Shown here: in pieces, positions 13,929-15,939 of the stretch
Numbering within the stretch: position 1 is the first letter of the stretch
How the letters are laid out: every line of letters starts with the position of its first letter
NCBI GenBank assembly: GCA_004357005.1
Contig: SMWH01000159.1
Coordinates: 1-15,939 of the forward strand
Reading direction: 5' to 3'
Source of the DNA: Gammaproteobacteria bacterium
GTDB lineage: Bacteria; Pseudomonadota; Gammaproteobacteria; SMWH01
Length of the DNA stretch: 15,939 nt
The notes under the pieces: generated by a model
The model's input: the letters and a program-made list of their open reading frames with translations, nothing else
Databases searched by the model: none
Told to the model about the DNA's origin: nothing
Program-made: the position numbers and the translations under genes

Positions 13929-15939
13929 CTACTGCGGATCCGAAATAATCACGAAGGGCACGTCGCTCCGCATCCAGTCGCCGTTCAGCGGCGCCGGCAG
14001 GCTGACACTGCTCGTCACATCCGCGGTAGTCGCTGACTTGAAGTCCCGGGTTACCGACCCTGCCGAGGTCGCTTTAGTGCCCACCCGTGCGCAGGTCGGG
14101 CAGAAACCCAGGAACGAATCCAGCGGGGTGGTGTCGACATCCGGGTCGAACTTGGGCCCGATGACCCAACGTGCAAAACCGAAGATGTCGTAGATATAGA
14201 GCACCTCGAATTCCGTGTCGCCCTGCATGTTGACGGTCATGCCCCAGCCGGACTGGGACGGTGGGAACCAGTGACCCGTCCGGTTCATCGGCGTGGCGCC
14301 TGTGTCCACGATGAGTGTCTGGAAGGACTCGCCGGAAGTCTCGCCGTTCAGGGTCCAGATGAAGGCCGCATGGTTGGGATCCGAGAAGGTCAAGGTCACC
14401 GAACCGACGGTCTGGTTGGTGGGCCCACCCTTGTTGCCCATTTTTCCGGTGGCTTCTCCGGGCCAGGTGAACTGCAGCAGGTCAGCCTTGAACTGGTTGT
14501 CCACATAATCGCCCGAGGCGATGTACCAGACCGAGGTGCCATTGGCCAGATAGGTGTACCAGACCAGGAACATGGTGGGGCCGGAGGTATGAACATCGAT
14601 ACCGTGCCCGTCACGTTTCGGGTTGTACATCATCCCGAGGTCTGGCGCGATCGGGGCGAGACCGCCCTTGTCCTGGGCGCTCTTGTTGACTGCCGCGCAC
14701 TGACCATTGTTGCCGGCCTCGCCGGAGAACACGCGTTGTTGGCCATCGCTGAAACCTGTCTCGCTGATGACGCCTTCCAGATCGAAGGCGAAAGAATCAC
14801 CGCAGGGGTAATCGCTGTCCAGGCTGAACACCAGGTTCATCGTTGCTTCACCGCCGAACGGCATATCCGGGTACTCCAGTAACGGCGTTTCGAGGTTTAC
14901 GCCATTGGCGTTGAACAGGCTGCCCAAGGCGTCCGGATGCGTGAAACACACGGCCGAATCGTCAGCAATGCTGCCGAAGGTGTTGCAGGTGTAGGTCAGC
15001 CCGTCGCTGGCGGTCTGGTTCTGAATCGCCGAGGTGCCGCTGGCTCCCAGGTCCGGGTTGCCGGCCGGGTACTGGAAGACGATCTCGTTGGTGGTGTCGT
15101 ACAACAGCGCCTGGAAATCAAAACTCGCCAACGGGTTGTCGAAGTAGCTGACATCGCTCCACTGGAAGATCTGGCAGCCAGCGGCCGCACCCAGATCCGG
15201 GTCGCGCGGACAAGAGGCGAAGTACTGCCAATGTGCGCTGCCGGTGATCAGATCGTCGTGGTAGGCCGCCAGGCGGCCGTCACTCAGAATCTGGCTATCA
15301 CCCGGTATGGTCGGCGTCTGCGGAAGCGGGCACTCGTTCTCCCAGTCGCCACCACTGTCCGCGTCGGTGGCCAGGTAGCCGTTACTGGACAGAATCAGGC
15401 TGTCGAGCTTCGCGCCGTAGTAATCAAACGTTCCCTGCATGGGGATCTGGCTCGAGGCCCCGTCATCGTTGGGCGGGAAAGCGCTGGACGGGTTGAAAGT
15501 AATTGCCGTGCCCGTATCGGAGATGTTGACGAAATCAAAATCACAGGTGTTTTCGCTGGAATCCGTCCAGGTGTATCCGAAGGAATCCGGGCCGCCGGAG
15601 GCTTTGCCGGATGCGATCGAACCGACCTTTGAGAAAACCGCATGGGGCTCCTCGGCGGTTGCACCACCGTCATTGTGCAGGATGATGGGGACACTCCAGC
15701 GCTCGCCCGGGTCGATAAAGGCATCGCCATTGCCGGCGAGCTCGACCGGGTCACCCACATGGGTCACGCTGATGCTCGCGCCCTTGACGATCTGCGCGTC
15801 TGTTGCGCTGGCGCCGCAGTCGGCGGCATCCGTGACAAACACTGACACATTGCCGCTAAAGGCCGACGGATAGGTCGCCGTCACATTCTGATCCGTGGAA
15901 TCGGTCGTGCCGTTGCCATCCACGTCCCAGGCATATGAA
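13929..15939 (-). CDS. Large exported surface protein with PKD-like, NIDO-like and paired C-terminal Trp-rich repeats (5' end outside window)
   Basis: At least 669 residues; the frame is open through the window edge and begins inside a PKD-like domain (YAWDVDGNG, then a VFVTDA strand, about 15939-15790), so the true start lies further on. Next comes a CARDB/DUF11-like beta segment (FIDPGERWSVPIILHNDGG, about 15755-15640), then a NIDO-like region (LILSSNGYLA, about 15530-14900) with several cysteines. The C-terminal part has two related repeats: YNPKRDGHGIDVH...VWYTY...WYIASG (about 14640-14510) and WFPPSQSGWGMTVN...YIYDIFGFARWVIG (about 14275-14155). Such repeats end exported proteins of some gammaproteobacteria; their role is unknown. 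No enzyme motif and no C-terminal anchor or sorting signal is visible. It may be an adhesin or envelope protein, but this is inference. Confidence 0.75.
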   Translation of the reverse strand, partial: SYAWDVDGNGTTDSTDQNVTATYPSAFSGNVSVFVTDAADCGASATDAQIVKGASISVTHVGDPVELAGNGDAFIDPGERWSVPIILHNDGGATAEEPHAVFSKVGSIASGKASGGPDSFGYTWTDSSENTCDFDFVNISDTGTAITFNPSSAFPPNDDGASSQIPMQGTFDYYGAKLDSLILSSNGYLATDADSGGDWENECPLPQTPTIPGDSQILSDGRLAAYHDDLITGSAHWQYFASCPRDPDLGAAAGCQIFQWSDVSYFDNPLASFDFQALLYDTTNEIVFQYPAGNPDLGASGTSAIQNQTASDGLTYTCNTFGSIADDSAVCFTHPDALGSLFNANGVNLETPLLEYPDMPFGGEATMNLVFSLDSDYPCGDSFAFDLEGVISETGFSDGQQRVFSGEAGNNGQCAAVNKSAQDKGGLAPIAPDLGMMYNPKRDGHGIDVHTSGPTMFLVWYTYLANGTSVWYIASGDYVDNQFKADLLQFTWPGEATGKMGNKGGPTNQTVGSVTLTFSDPNHAAFIWTLNGETSGESFQTLIVDTGATPMNRTGHWFPPSQSGWGMTVNMQGDTEFEVLYIYDIFGFARWVIGPKFDPDVDTTPLDSFLGFCPTCARVGTKATSAGSVTRDFKSATTADVTSSVSLPAPLNGDWMRSDVPFVIISDPQ

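Noticed and set aside
14271..15632. Plus-strand open frames of 203 and 231 residues
   Set aside because: Antisense to the surface protein, whose PKD and repeat motifs are clear; no domain character in the plus-strand translations.

Overview
This 15.9 kb window is ordinary chromosomal DNA from a GC-rich gammaproteobacterium. The evidence is a diheme cytochrome c4, an aspartate-type (not cysteine-type) HemB, a cbpA-like co-chaperone, REP-type palindromes, and the order engB - cytochrome c4 - dsbA - EEP phosphatase, which from memory is also found in Pseudomonas. The last gene carries paired Trp-rich repeats that I associate with Xanthomonadales/Chromatiales-like bacteria, so a lineage near those orders is possible, but I cannot fix it. 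Genes are densely packed. I see no tRNA, rRNA, CRISPR array, prophage or transposase, and no gene-free stretch longer than about 205 bases.

Left part (1-4944): the end of one M16 zinc protease overlaps a second M16 protein that has lost its HxxEH zinc site, which is the usual active/inactive pair. A REP cluster (1590-1650) separates it from a cbpA/DnaJ-class co-chaperone. Facing it on the minus strand is a two-gene unit: a secreted gluzincin-type metalloprotease (HEFSH) and an exported protein resembling the LolA/LppX fold. The two overlap by 35 bases and share a plausible promoter at 4974-5003.

Middle part (5037-10939): an alpha/beta hydrolase-OsmC fusion ends at a good intrinsic terminator. 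Opposite lies hemB-aroE, an overlapping minus-strand pair for tetrapyrrole and shikimate synthesis. Divergent from hemB is an 859-residue c-di-GMP protein. It has a degenerate receiver, a complete receiver, a PAS domain, a dead GGDEF (SADKF) and an EAL domain that keeps every catalytic residue, so it is most likely a phosphorylation-controlled phosphodiesterase. Its leader holds two strong hairpins and an excellent Shine-Dalgarno.

Right part (10952-15939): engB (ribosome-assembly GTPase) is divergent from cytochrome c4, dsbA and an EEP-family phosphohydrolase. A terminator-like hairpin sits just before dsbA, and dsbA and the EEP gene overlap by four bases. A mosaic of REP units in both orientations fills the gap to a convergent large exported surface protein (PKD-like domain, NIDO-like region, two C-terminal Trp-rich repeats), whose start lies beyond the window.

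I did not find a convincing new multi-gene system. The points most worth checking are the c-di-GMP protein and its leader, the metalloprotease/LolA-like pair, the surface protein and the REP mosaic.
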